The notes: generated from the sequence alone by a model not told the origin. DNA of 25,458 nt from Tritrichomonas musculus (GCA_039105265.1 JAPFFF010000343.1:1-25458); one strand, 5' to 3'; numbered from the stretch's first letter, positions 9,601-17,437 are shown. Made by a program: numbers and translations.

Positions 9601-11843
9601 AAGACGAATTTATCTGAGCCTTTTTTATTAAACTCGTCAATGTTCACTTGTCTTATCTCAGATCGAACATCGCCGTCAATTCGACAGAATTTGTAATCTA
9701 CGAGATTTAAATAATCTTGAATGATGTCCAACATTGCTGTCATTTGAGAGAAAATTAAAACACGATGTCCATCTTGTTTTAATTTACGAAGAAGTTTATC
9801 TAAAAGAATCATTTTTCCAGAGTTTCGAACAAGTAAATCGAACTCAAAATTCGAAGGAGCCTCATCGTTTTCTTTCAAATTTAAAGACTCTCTTTTTTCA
9901 ATTGTTATTTGGTCTTCAGCACCAGCTATTAAAAATGGATGATTACAAACTTTTCTCAATTCCATTGCAATGTTTCTTAATGATGTTGAGTTGCTTTTGT
10001 GTGCACCTCTATGAAGATAGTCAATGTTCTTTTCAAAGATTGATTTATAGTACATTCTTTGATAAGGAGTCATTGGGCATTCAATGATGATTTCTTCAAG
10101 TGGAGCTATTGATTTTTCAACTTCAGATTTCATTCTTCTTAGCATCATTGGCTTAAGGATTGTTTGAAGTTGAACAATGTTTTCAACTTCATTTAAATCA
10201 CCGAAATTTTGTTGAAACTTTTGAAGATTATCAAAAGCATTTGGATCCAAAAAGTTCAACAAAGTCCACAATTCTTCAATGTTGTTTTGAAGAGGAGTTC
10301 CTGTCATTAGCAATTTAAAATCACTTGAATAAGTGCTCAAAGTGCTAAACAATTTAGATTGATGATTCTTCATTCTTTGAGCTTCATCAATTATGATTGC
10401 TCGCCATTTAATTGGAGAAAACAATTTTTCAGCTTTAATAACATATTCATAAGTTGTCAATAAAACTTGAAACATGACAATGTTTGCGTTTGGTTGTGGA
10501 TAAAACATTTCATATTTCTTTAGGTACTTGCGACGTCCTTGACCACCATAATAAGTGATGCTCGATAAACTTGACCATTCATTAATTTCTCGCTCCCAAT
10601 GAGGAATGGTTGATAATGGCGCTACTATTAAGAAAGGTCCATGAATCTCTTGCTTCTTGTCAAGATAATCGAGAAACATAATCGCTTGAGCCGTCTTTCC
10701 AAGTCCCATTTCATCGGCCAGAATTGCATTCCGATTGTTGTACCAAGCATTGACGAGAAAGTTCAAACCGGAAAGTTGATACTTACGAATTTGATAGCCA
10801 CTTCTTGAGCCAGGATGATGCGTTATCGGTTGGAAACTTTGCGGACTGGGATGTGGAGGAATGAACAATTGGTCGAGTGAAGGAAGCTTTCTTGATTGGC
10901 TGTATTGGTCAACTAATTCAGGATATTCGTTGAGGCATTCTTCACTGTTTTCCCAGGTTGATTCGGGGTAATCCAAATCCTTCCACTTGACCAAATAAAA
11001 AGTTTTGTCATTCAACTTTTTCATTGAAATTATTTTCTCAGGTATCAAAAAGTTGGGGTTAAAAAACGGTTCGGCGGTTGGAGCTTCATGATGATGTTTA
11101 ATGTAATAACGATATTGAAGAGGAATGGTGGGTTTTAATTCATCTTCAGTGAACCATTTGCATTTGCGATAGGACTTTTTTTCTAATTTGACCAAAAACG
11201 TTGTTTGACCGTTATTGTCACTTTTATGTGCTAAAATTGTTTGGGGAACATCGTCTTCAATATTGCCATCTTCTTCATCTTCTTCAATGATTTCCTCTTC
11301 TTCATCGATGGTTTCACTTCTGTCACTTTTTGGATTGGTGTCAATTTTTTCTTCTTCTTCTACAGCAGCTTCTTCTTCCTCTTCTTCTTCATCAGCAGCT
11401 TCTTCCTCTTCTTCTTCTTCTGTTACTTCTACTTCTTCCTCTTCTGTGGTATCGTTGTTGTCACTTTTTGGATATTGATTGGTATTTTCGTTTCCATTAT
11501 AAACTGTATTATTTGGTAAATTATCGATCTCTTCGATTTCTTCCTCCTCTTCTTCTTCTTCTTCAGCCTGGTTTTCACTTTCAATATCATTACTATCAAT
11601 ATTGTTATTTTGTAAAGTGGAATTATCTGTTTCTACGTCTTCTGTATTGGTTTTATTTTGGGTATTTATGGTTATATCATTTTTTTCATTGGTTTTTTGT
11701 TGAATTTGATCTTCATACTGTAATTGTGGGTCGTAATTATTTGAGGTTCCGCTTTTAGTCGAGTTTTTATCTTCGTTTTCGGTGGGGTTGATGTCTGAAG
11801 TATTTTTAAATATGTTAGAGTTGGAGTTTTCCTCCCCCTCCAT
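6699..11843 (-). CDS. CHD-type chromatin remodeller with FYRN-FYRC module
   Basis: This encodes 1714 residues. An acidic, Asn/Glu-rich N-terminus (about 90-205) is followed by chromodomain-like sequence (about 217-320), including FYLVKWKDLDYPESTWE. The SNF2 ATPase (about 345-820) has DEMGLGKTAQ (motif I), DEAQRMKN (motif II), LLMTGTPLQNN (III) and HRIGQKKEV (VI). After it, residues 838-915 read LRFGAYYAY, then EGSTFSKAHFEIS and PDFWQKYIP, a stretch typical of CHD6-9. Two SANT/SLIDE-like segments lie near 976-1001 and 1118-1142. Residues about 1411-1465 are FYRN-like (GEVVYDRPHYHT, YIYPVGY, DGGDYPLFRV) and about 1470-1545 FYRC-like (MVFEGNSPSKPW, SGPVAFGFPLPIV). An acidic run (1549-1620) and a basic patch (1623-1639) end the chain. 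It should slide nucleosomes using ATP. Motif II is DEAQ, not the usual DEAH of CHD proteins. It is a single uninterrupted frame, with AACGG motifs just upstream (11854-11858 and 11883-11887). Confidence 0.93.
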   Translation of the reverse strand: MEGEENSNSNIFKNTSDINPTENEDKNSTKSGTSNNYDPQLQYEDQIQQKTNEKNDITINTQNKTNTEDVETDNSTLQNNNIDSNDIESENQAEEEEEEEEEIEEIDNLPNNTVYNGNENTNQYPKSDNNDTTEEEEVEVTEEEEEEEAADEEEEEEEAAVEEEEKIDTNPKSDRSETIDEEEEIIEEDEEDGNIEDDVPQTILAHKSDNNGQTTFLVKLEKKSYRKCKWFTEDELKPTIPLQYRYYIKHHHEAPTAEPFFNPNFLIPEKIISMKKLNDKTFYLVKWKDLDYPESTWENSEECLNEYPELVDQYSQSRKLPSLDQLFIPPHPSPQSFQPITHHPGSRSGYQIRKYQLSGLNFLVNAWYNNRNAILADEMGLGKTAQAIMFLDYLDKKQEIHGPFLIVAPLSTIPHWEREINEWSSLSSITYYGGQGRRKYLKKYEMFYPQPNANIVMFQVLLTTYEYVIKAEKLFSPIKWRAIIIDEAQRMKNHQSKLFSTLSTYSSDFKLLMTGTPLQNNIEELWTLLNFLDPNAFDNLQKFQQNFGDLNEVENIVQLQTILKPMMLRRMKSEVEKSIAPLEEIIIECPMTPYQRMYYKSIFEKNIDYLHRGAHKSNSTSLRNIAMELRKVCNHPFLIAGAEDQITIEKRESLNLKENDEAPSNFEFDLLVRNSGKMILLDKLLRKLKQDGHRVLIFSQMTAMLDIIQDYLNLVDYKFCRIDGDVRSEIRQVNIDEFNKKGSDKFVFLLCTRSGGVGINLASADTVIIYDSDYNPQNDIQATSRCHRIGQKKEVKMYRFITAKSYERKMFDMASIKLGLDHAVLGSGKKEDSSKLDLEKLLRFGAYYAYKEEEDNNASETFGEEDIESVISRSTRIQHASVVGGEGSTFSKAHFEISENDTDVDLTAPDFWQKYIPVVEEDVNLDNCSIAERYRKIKERMSLEDLNEKLRSKSTPSLSSLADTKKSPKKKDKEENLWTLNKIKKLMNSILNFGWGRWNTIIENTKLTFELRRIIAAAHVILHWLIEASIESSTKPSPIMESINQKCIENDQSDDEMIELQKQFIIKYRNAFYSTITGGANWKLSRLELLYFIDTLVKSAKNLPDDIPIPPVKIIKPADWWTINDDRLLIYNTWKYGFSNYNHEEFTFSQNIAENTKRLTNRLHTLMDNLKNTYASYKTKNKDENLAYSCEVLSQALSTFLPKDHKSLIDTLTLIGNYPDIEKFKEIGNIQSKSNASVQNYIQKVIDYCKALKNNESVESFDIAEPISINKATRILNRVNFFDDLRKSKIELQKEDDQKLFNYLIENGFLNMTNELDWVKEKYELTDLTEFNLIKLVHQIRRGFRKFQKGRMRAQSSVRTRIRSTRSNSTADDIYKPDTKVYIDCPSLVRKEDGSYQYPIQITQKIKLMSLGEVVYDRPHYHTDKYIYPVGYQIEKEFYSISDPNNQAVYRASVLDGGDYPLFRVECLDKSKMVFEGNSPSKPWMEASLSIEATKKKLGMPTKDVVTISGPVAFGFPLPIVTYLIDNLPNARKCINHVFKRYAVRGDENDKEDDQNEFKNGSGEDDEEEEELNDEFDYDDNEEDENRSEDEENGEFEYDEDDEDNDDYSEEESYDDSYDGNAKKIRIKMRRIRISKKRKDFFPNLCLKFTHLDELGNNDTNKDNENNEFGVSYRSNQLIGPLPFDYQSNDNKSTEDHLKDIIVKLSEHINNNNV
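7209..7613 (-). other. FYRN-FYRC domain pair inside the CHD gene
   Basis: This is the coding stretch for residues about 1411-1545 of the CHD protein. FYRN and FYRC are a paired phenylalanine/tyrosine-rich module known from MLL/KMT2 methyltransferases, TBRG1 and some plant JmjC demethylases. The consensus features are present in order: VYDRP, HT, YPVGY, DGGDYPLFRV, then VFEGNSPS, W, SGPVAFGF and a closing LIDNLPNARKC. It lies in the same open frame as the ATPase, with no gap. Confidence 0.85.
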
Positions 11844-12176
11844 TGCTGAAATAAACGGCCTCCTGAAGATTTTAAATTAATAAACGGTCCAAAGAAAATC
11901 CTTTTGTCTAGATGATATTAATAATTATTTATAAAATATGTTGAATATACTTGGAATATGTTGTTTTAAAAAGATACCGTCCTTATTTTATTAAAATGGA
12001 GAAATTTGAGATCATTACTATTTTGTTAATCAAATATTACAAAAATCCTAAAAGCCGTTATATATGTATGTATTCATGTATGTGCTTCATTTAAAAGTAT
12101 TTGGTATAAGATCTTATCATTAATCATCCTTAATATAATTTAAATTTTATGTAAAAATTTATTTTTTATTATCAGC
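11844..12176. promoter_or_regulatory. CHD upstream / tRNA upstream region
   Basis: This 333-bp AT-rich gap serves the CHD gene (leftward) and the tRNA (rightward). AACGG cores lie at 11854-11858 and 11883-11887. A TACCGTCC lies near 11976 and a CCGTTATA near 12056. These resemble Myb-type recognition cores. No TCAYW initiator was found within about 90 nt of the CHD ATG. Confidence 0.35.
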
Positions 12177-12249
12177 GGGACTTTAGCTCACCTGGGAGAG
12201 CGTACGACTGAAGATCGTAAGGTACGTGGTTCGAGTCCGCGAAGTCCCA
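12177..12249 (+). tRNA. trnF-GAA: tRNA-Phe (GAA)
   Basis: The cloverleaf closes fully. The 7-bp acceptor is 12177-12183 with 12242-12248, plus discriminator A at 12249. The D stem GCTC/GAGC is 12186-12189 with 12198-12201. The anticodon stem TACGA/TCGTA is 12203-12207 with 12215-12219, with loop CTGAAGA. The T stem CGTGG/CCGCG (one G-U pair) has loop TTCGAGT. The anticodon GAA at 12210-12212 decodes Phe. The internal pol III promoter is intact: an A-box-like TAGCTCACCTGGGAGAG and the B box GGTTCGAGTCC at 12228-12238. There is no intron and no encoded CCA. Its last 16 nt recur at 13997-14012. Confidence 0.97.
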
Positions 12250-12670
12250 AATTTTTTTTTGTAGGGCAGTAGGGGCAGTCACGACCTCTTATCCATGTTA
12301 TTCACCAGAGGTTGATCTCAAATCTGGTTTTTTATCCATGTTACTCAATTTTTTTCTTATTTTCAAATTTTATCCACAAAACCAACATTTTACCCTTTTT
12401 TAACCCTTAAAAACCTTATATACGCTCAAATACCTTTTCAATTTTTACTGTCTTACCCTTCAAACAAATTTAACGGCCTAATGGTCTTATTTTAATTTCC
12501 ATGTTAAATATCAATTTCAGCATTTTCCAGCATATTTACCTACAAATATTACCATGTTATCACTTTTTCTTTTCAACTCTACAATTTCTTCAAATTTTTT
12601 TCTACCATGTTAATTTTACTCTACCTAACCTTCTTAATCATGCTATTTTCCTTTTAATTTCTATGTATTT
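12234..12670 (+). repeat. Direct repeat copy 1, starting in the tRNA 3' end
   Basis: It begins with the last 16 nt of tRNA-Phe and runs on through the T-run, ATCCACAAAACCAA, a block with TTACCCTT and CCTAATG, TTTCAGCATTTTCC, and CCTTCTTAATCATGCTATTT. The same blocks occur in the same order at 13997-14340. This copy is longer by about 90 bp, mostly near 12262-12345, where TTATCCATGTTA occurs twice. The plus strand is strongly pyrimidine-rich and G-poor. I see no open frame of worth. The stretch 12671-12885 is similar T/C-rich DNA without recognisable content. Confidence 0.8.
12252..12260 (+). terminator. RNA polymerase III T-run
   Basis: A run of nine T residues starts two bases after the tRNA discriminator base. 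Such a run is the usual pol III stop signal. Confidence 0.85.
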
Positions 12671-12885
12671 TTTATCATTTTCACTACTTCCAAATTTTCA
12701 AATTCCATCATTGATCAACCTCACTTTTCTAATCAGTCTCCAGTTTCAATATTTCCCCTTTAATTTACCGCATTGTTAGCACATCAGTATTCCCTTTTTT
12801 AGAACCACTACACTTGATCACACTCTTTACCTCACTTTTATCCTAAACTACCTCATTCATTTGTCTTGCTTTTATTCAAATTGAT

Positions 12886-13690
12886 CACACACATTTGTCT
12901 CATTGTTTGTCCAACCAACATACTCAATTGTCTCACTTTAGTCCGTATTAGTCACTCACATCTGTCTCATTTCTTTTAGTTCAATTGTTCACATTTTTGT
13001 CTCACTTTTAGTCCAATTATTCAGTCACATTTGTCTCATTTTTAGTACCAATTGATCACTCACATTCGTCTCATTTTTAGTACCAATTGATCACTCACAT
13101 TCGTCTCACTTTTAGTACCAATTGATCACTCACATTTGTCTCATTTTTAGTACCAATTGATCACTCACATTCGTCTCACTTTTAGTACCAATTGATCACT
13201 CACATTCGTCTCACTTTTAGTCCAATTGATCACTCACATTCGTCTCACTTTTAGTCCAATTGATCACTCACATTCGTCTCACTTTTAGTCCAATTGATCA
13301 GTCACATTCGTCTCACTTTTAGTACCAATTGATCAGTCACATTTGTCTCACTTTTAGCCCAATTGATCAGTCACATTCGTCTCACTTTTAGTACCAATTG
13401 ATCAGTCACATTTGTCTCACTTTTAGTCCAATTGATCAGTCACATTTGTCTCACTTTTAGTACCAATTGATCACTCACATTCGTCTCACTTTTAGTACCA
13501 ATTGATCACTCACATTCGTCTCACTTTTAGTCCAATTGATCAGTCACATTTGTCTCACTTTTAGTCCAATTGATCAGTCACATTTGTCTCACTTTTAGTA
13601 CCAATTGATCACTCACATTCGTCTCACTTTTAGTACCAATTGATCACTCACATTCGTCTCTCATTAGTCCGAATTGATCACACTTTTTTG
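12886..13690 (+). repeat. 34/35-bp minisatellite, about 20 units
   Basis: Twenty clear units run from about 13003 to 13690, with more degenerate units back to about 12886. Each unit contains CACATTCGTCTCACTTTTAG followed by T(A)CCAATTGATCA. The optional A makes units 35 or 34 bp long. Variants differ at fixed sites (ATTCG or ATTTG; GATCACT or GATCAGT). A block of about 96 bp near 13427 recurs exactly near 13565, an offset of 138 bp (four units), so there is higher-order structure. There are no unique spacers. The strand is pyrimidine-rich and each unit contains the overlapping palindromes CAATTG and TGATCA. Confidence 0.95.
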
Positions 13691-13996
13691 TCATATCTTT
13701 GACGTTAATTATTCATACTCTTTTGTATCAATTTCTCACTGATCGACTACTCTTTTCTACTTCTTGTCGATCGCAGTTGTTGTATTCATCATTGATCTTA
13801 TTGTTCGTACCAAATTACACTCATGTAACTCGTTCACTTTTTCACAACAACTGCAATACCTTGACCATCTTTTATGCGAGACTCTTGTTTAATGTTATGC
13901 TTTTCTATTATTTCTACCCTTTTATATTGATTAACTTTCACGTTATTTTATTTCTTAATTTACTCTAATGCATTAAAGTTATTTTAATAAACAGTC
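13691..13996. other. T/C-rich non-coding stretch after the satellite
   Basis: These 306 bases continue the pyrimidine-rich strand bias without the 34/35-bp unit. The open frame at 13699-13968 is low-complexity Leu/Phe/Ser sequence from T/C-rich DNA and I do not call it a gene. The stretch ends where the second tRNA fragment begins. Confidence 0.5.
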
Positions 13997-14340
13997 AGTC
14001 CGCGAAGTCCCAAAATTTTTTTATCAATCTTCCTCATCTTTATTCTTTTTTATGAATATTATCCACAAAACCAATATTTTACTTTACTTACCCACCAAAT
14101 CCTTTTAAATTTTTACTTTCTTACCCTTTAATCAATTTTAATGTCCTAATGATTTTTAATTAATTTCCATATTATTATTCAATTTCAGCATTTTCCTTAC
14201 AACTCTACCATTTTTTCATATTATTGCTTTATCCTTTCGACTCTACCATTTTTTTCAAATTTTTTTTTCTACCATTTCAATCTTATTATATCCAACCTTC
14301 TTAATCATGCTATTTTCCTTTCAATTTTCATGCTCCTTTT
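13997..14340 (+). repeat. Direct repeat copy 2, with tRNA-Phe 3' fragment
   Basis: AGTCCGCGAAGTCCCA at 13997-14012 equals the last 16 nt of tRNA-Phe. A T-run follows, and then about 330 bp that align by eye with 12261-12670. Identity looks like about three bases in four, with small gaps. The match stops where BspA-like coding debris begins, near 14346. The fragment lacks the B box and the 5' part of the tRNA, so it is not itself a tRNA gene. Confidence 0.8.
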
Positions 14341-14345
14341 TTAAT

Positions 14346-16449
14346 AACGCGAATAGAAAATAATACATTTGATGGATGATCATCTTTGACCAAAATTGAA
14401 TTTCATTCTTCATTAACATTTATTGGTGATTTTTGTTTCCAAAATTGTCAATCATTGACGGAAATAGAAATTCCTGATACAGTAACTATAATTGGTCACA
14501 ATTCATTTTATGATTCTATTAATTTGAATTATGCTTCATTGCCATCTTTATTAATATATCTTGGTGATCATGCTTTTACTAAATGCACATCATTAAGAAC
14601 AACTAGTTTTCCTTCTTATTTAACAAAAATTATTGAATCCACATTTGAAAAATGCACTTCGTTAGAAAATTTGTGGATTCGAGTCAATTACTAGTATTGA
14701 AAATAATGCTTTTAATGGCTTCACTTCTTTAAAATATATCTCAATTGATATTCCTGTAAAAACGATCGGTAACCACGCTTTTGCTGGATGCAAAGCATTA
14801 GAAAAAGTAAAAATGTCCAATAAAATAAAAAGAATAGGAAAAGGTGCATTTTCTGAATGACATTGATATCTGAGATATCAATGTCTACATCATTGAAGAA
14901 AATTTGTAAGTATGCGTTTAAAGGATATTCATTATTGAAAGAAATAGAAATTCCATCTTGTCTAATTAAAATTGGCAAATATTCTTTTGCAGAATGCACA
15001 TCATTAACAAAAATTTCAATACCATCTTCTGTAACGTTTACTAGAGATGAAGTTTTCAATGGATGTTCATCATTGGCACAAATTCAATTTTAACATGACG
15101 AAAGACAAATTCCTTCAAATCTCACAAAAATTGGAAAATATTGTTTTTCTATTTCAGAATCTGTTAGATCAATTAATGAAGGATCATTTTGCGGATGTTC
15201 TTCCCTAAGAAAAATAATAATTCATTCTTAAATTTTGCTTTTTTCAAAATGTTCTTCATTGTTAATAGTATCGCTTTCATCTTCATTAATTGTTATTAAT
15301 GAATGCACTTTCGAAGATTGTTCATCATTAAAAGAAATTATGATTCCAACTTCAGTAAATTTCATTGGAAACAAAGTATTTAATAGATGCTTGTCTTTAA
15401 CAAAAGTAGATATTAATTCTAGTGTTAAAATATGTAATGACGTATTTAGCAAATGTTCATCTTTGCCAGCAGCATCTAAAAATGGAAATGAGGACAAATC
15501 AGATTGTTGCATATTTGAATATCAAATTATTAAAGAATTTTTTTATTATACCATTATTTTATATATAAAATAAGGCATTTTGGCTATACTTCTAATTCAG
15601 AATCTACTAGCGAGGAGAATCATAAAGAAAAAAAATTCTGAACATGTCATTGCAAATTTTTGAACTCAAATACATTCTCTCAGTCAGATCACCGCATGCA
15701 AACATTTAATTTCAAAAAATCAAACGACTTTTAAGAATCAAAAGTTTTTTTTCAAATTCATATTAATTCATCAAATCTTTTATTTTTACAGAATCACAAG
15801 ACTTTCCATCATTTAGTGATTTTTCAAATTCTGACAAAATTTCAAACTCATAATGTTTTGTTGATTCAAAAGATTTTTCATCATCTTTAGGCTTTTCATA
15901 ATCTAATAATATCACTCTATCACATCTTTATTTGCAAACTTTAACTTTCACAAATTCGAATGAATTTTCACAATGTTTTGAATTAACAATGTCAAATAGG
16001 TTTTCAGCATCAGCAAGTTTTTTTCCAAATCTAATTTGTTTACTCAATCTAATTCAGAATTTGAGAAACTCGATGTTTTTGAATTTTCTAAAGAATTCGC
16101 AATATCTTATGTTTTTACCGCATCTCTTATTTTCAATGAAACAAGTAATTTCATAAATAGTAATACTTTATCTCCTTCCATTGAGTTTGCACAATCAAAT
16201 GAGTTCATTAAATCATACTTTTTTTCTAAGTCAAAAAGTTTCACCCTTTCATAAGCATTTACAAGTTCAATAGCTTGTTAACAGTTATCAAAATTCTCAT
16301 TAATTGATACTTTTGTATTTTCACACAGTTTTATTCCTGCTTTAATATTTTCCAAATCAGCATAATTTTAATCAATAAATACATGATCATAATGATGATC
16401 CTTTTGCAGAGAATTTGATGATGAAAATAACAGTTCAAATTTTGAATAA
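14346..16449 (+). pseudogene. Decayed BspA-like LRR surface-protein gene
   Basis: From 14346 to about 15480 the plus strand encodes BspA-type LRRs of about 23 residues (NTFDG, CTSLRTTSFPSYLTKI, GKYSFAECTSLTKISIP, EDCSSLKEIMIPTSV), spread over at least four frame segments. An early TGA stands where the Cys of GCSSL belongs (about 14376). From about 15800 to 16254 comes a six-residue Phe/Ser repeat (FTNSNE, FSQCFE, FSASAS, IEFAQSNEFIKS), itself broken by stops and one frame change. An acidic EFDDENNSSNFE-like end with a stop lies near 16449. LRRs followed by a Phe/Ser repeat tail suggest an extracellular adhesin-type protein. No signal peptide, start or clear membrane span is left. The 15574-15790 interval holds no recognisable protein. 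Confidence 0.75.
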
Positions 16450-16715
16450 AATAATTATTCAATTTGGTTTTAATATTGGATAAATAAAATATTTTTGTAT
16501 TATTAAGCAAACAATACCAATTTTTTTCTAATATTATTAAAAACATTTCATTTCAAAATTAGTTTTTTATTATTTTTCTAATTAAATATTTTGTTTTAAA
16601 ATCAAATAAAGAATGGTTTGTATAAAATATTATTTGATTATGAAAATAAATATGTTTTAAATTTTTTAATTCATTTTGAATGATGCTACTTCAAATAATT
16701 GAATTATTTTTCAAT

Positions 16716-16720
16716 TCATA
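16716..16720 (+). promoter_or_regulatory. Initiator-like TCATA of the Rab gene
   Basis: TCATA fits the trichomonad initiator consensus TCAYW. The presumed +1 A (16718) is 5 nt before the ATG, which would give a very short 5' UTR as is usual in these organisms. Confidence 0.55.
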
Positions 16721-16722
16721 AA

Positions 16723-17346
16723 ATGGAAATAAATAATGAAAGGAATATCACCTTTAAAATCATTTTAGCGGGCCCACATAATTCTGGTAAAACAATGCTT
16801 CTTTGGAAGTGGAACAAAGGCAATGGTGAATTCTCAGGAAATCCTACAATTGGGTATTTTTAAATTATTTTAACTAACCTCAGTGCTGATTTTGTTAGAA
16901 AAGATATTGTAATCAACAAAACAAAATATAAAATTCACATGTGGGATACGGCTGGTCAAGAAACATATCAAAGTATTACTGCTCCATACTTCCGATCATG
17001 TCATGGCGTTCTTTTGGTATTTGATTTAGCAGATCATGAATCTTTTAATAAGTTAAATTATTGGCTTGATATGATTCATGATAACACAAAAGAGAGGCCA
17101 ATTATTTTTCTTATTGGGAATAAAGTTGACATTGGGCTTCAAAACGTATCTGATGAAGAAATCAAATCATTTTGTAGTAAAAATCAACTTAATTTTTTCA
17201 AAACATCTGCAAAAACAGGGGAAGGGGTGGATGAAGTAGTTGATGATATAATATATCACATTATAAATGAAAATCAATGTTGCAAATCCTATAATCAACG
17301 AATTAACATTGAAGAGGAAAATGAAGAAACAAGAAGCTGTTGTTAA
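16723..17346 (+). CDS. Rab-like small GTPase, two exons
   Basis: Exons 16723-16853 and 16884-17346 join to encode 197 residues. All G boxes are present: P-loop GPHNSGKT (about 17-24), switch I Thr in PTIGADF (G2), WDTAGQE (G3), GNKVD (G4) and TSAKTG (G5). The C-terminus ends in SCC, a double-cysteine geranylgeranylation signal of the Rab type. It should act in vesicle traffic as a membrane-bound switch. Reading through without splicing meets a TAA three codons after PTI, whereas splicing restores the Rab sequence exactly (PTIG to ADFVRKD). The ATG at 16723 is set by the short distance to TCATA and by the P-loop position. It converges on TAF6. The subfamily cannot be told from sequence alone; the ITFKIILAG start and the LLWKW after the P-loop are divergent. 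Confidence 0.92.
16854..16883 (+). other. 30-nt spliceosomal intron
   Basis: The intron starts GTATTT and ends ACTAACCTCAG. This matches the trichomonad pattern in which branch point ACTAAC sits almost against the 3' AG. It lies within the Gly codon of PTIG in the switch I region. It is the only intron found in the window. Confidence 0.92.
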
Positions 17347-17406
17347 ATTCATATTTTAATATATTATTCTTAATTATTATATTTAAATGCGTTGTCTTTA
17401 ATCAAC

Positions 17407-17407
<1 letters not shown>

Positions 17408-17437
<30 letters not shown>
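17408..17437. repeat. (TTA)n microsatellite
   Basis: About ten perfect TTA units lie between the convergent 3' ends of the Rab-like gene and TAF6. Confidence 0.95.

Noticed and set aside
11215-11758. Ser/Phe/Leu-rich plus-strand frames
   Set aside because: These are the reverse of GAA/GAG runs in the acidic N-terminus of the CHD protein. Low complexity with no domain.
12501-12779. 92-residue Phe/Leu-rich frame (and a like one at 13699-13968)
   Set aside because: They lie in pyrimidine-rich DNA where Phe, Leu, Ser and Pro codons dominate in any frame. No domain, no initiator and no conserved pattern.
12886-13690. CRISPR array
   Set aside because: The units abut each other without unique spacers, the host is eukaryotic, and there are no cas genes. 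It is a minisatellite.
13997-14012. Second tRNA gene
   Set aside because: Only the last 16 nt of tRNA-Phe are present. There is no acceptor 5' strand, D arm, anticodon arm or B box.
12234-14340. LTR retroelement bounded by the two direct repeats
   Set aside because: No coding remains of any element are seen between the repeats, the repeats start inside a tRNA gene, and the interior is simple satellite. A tRNA-anchored duplication explains it better.
14721-15512. Minus-strand frames of 112 and 94 residues (14721-15059 and 15228-15512)
   Set aside because: They are the antisense of BspA LRR segments that read correctly on the plus strand.
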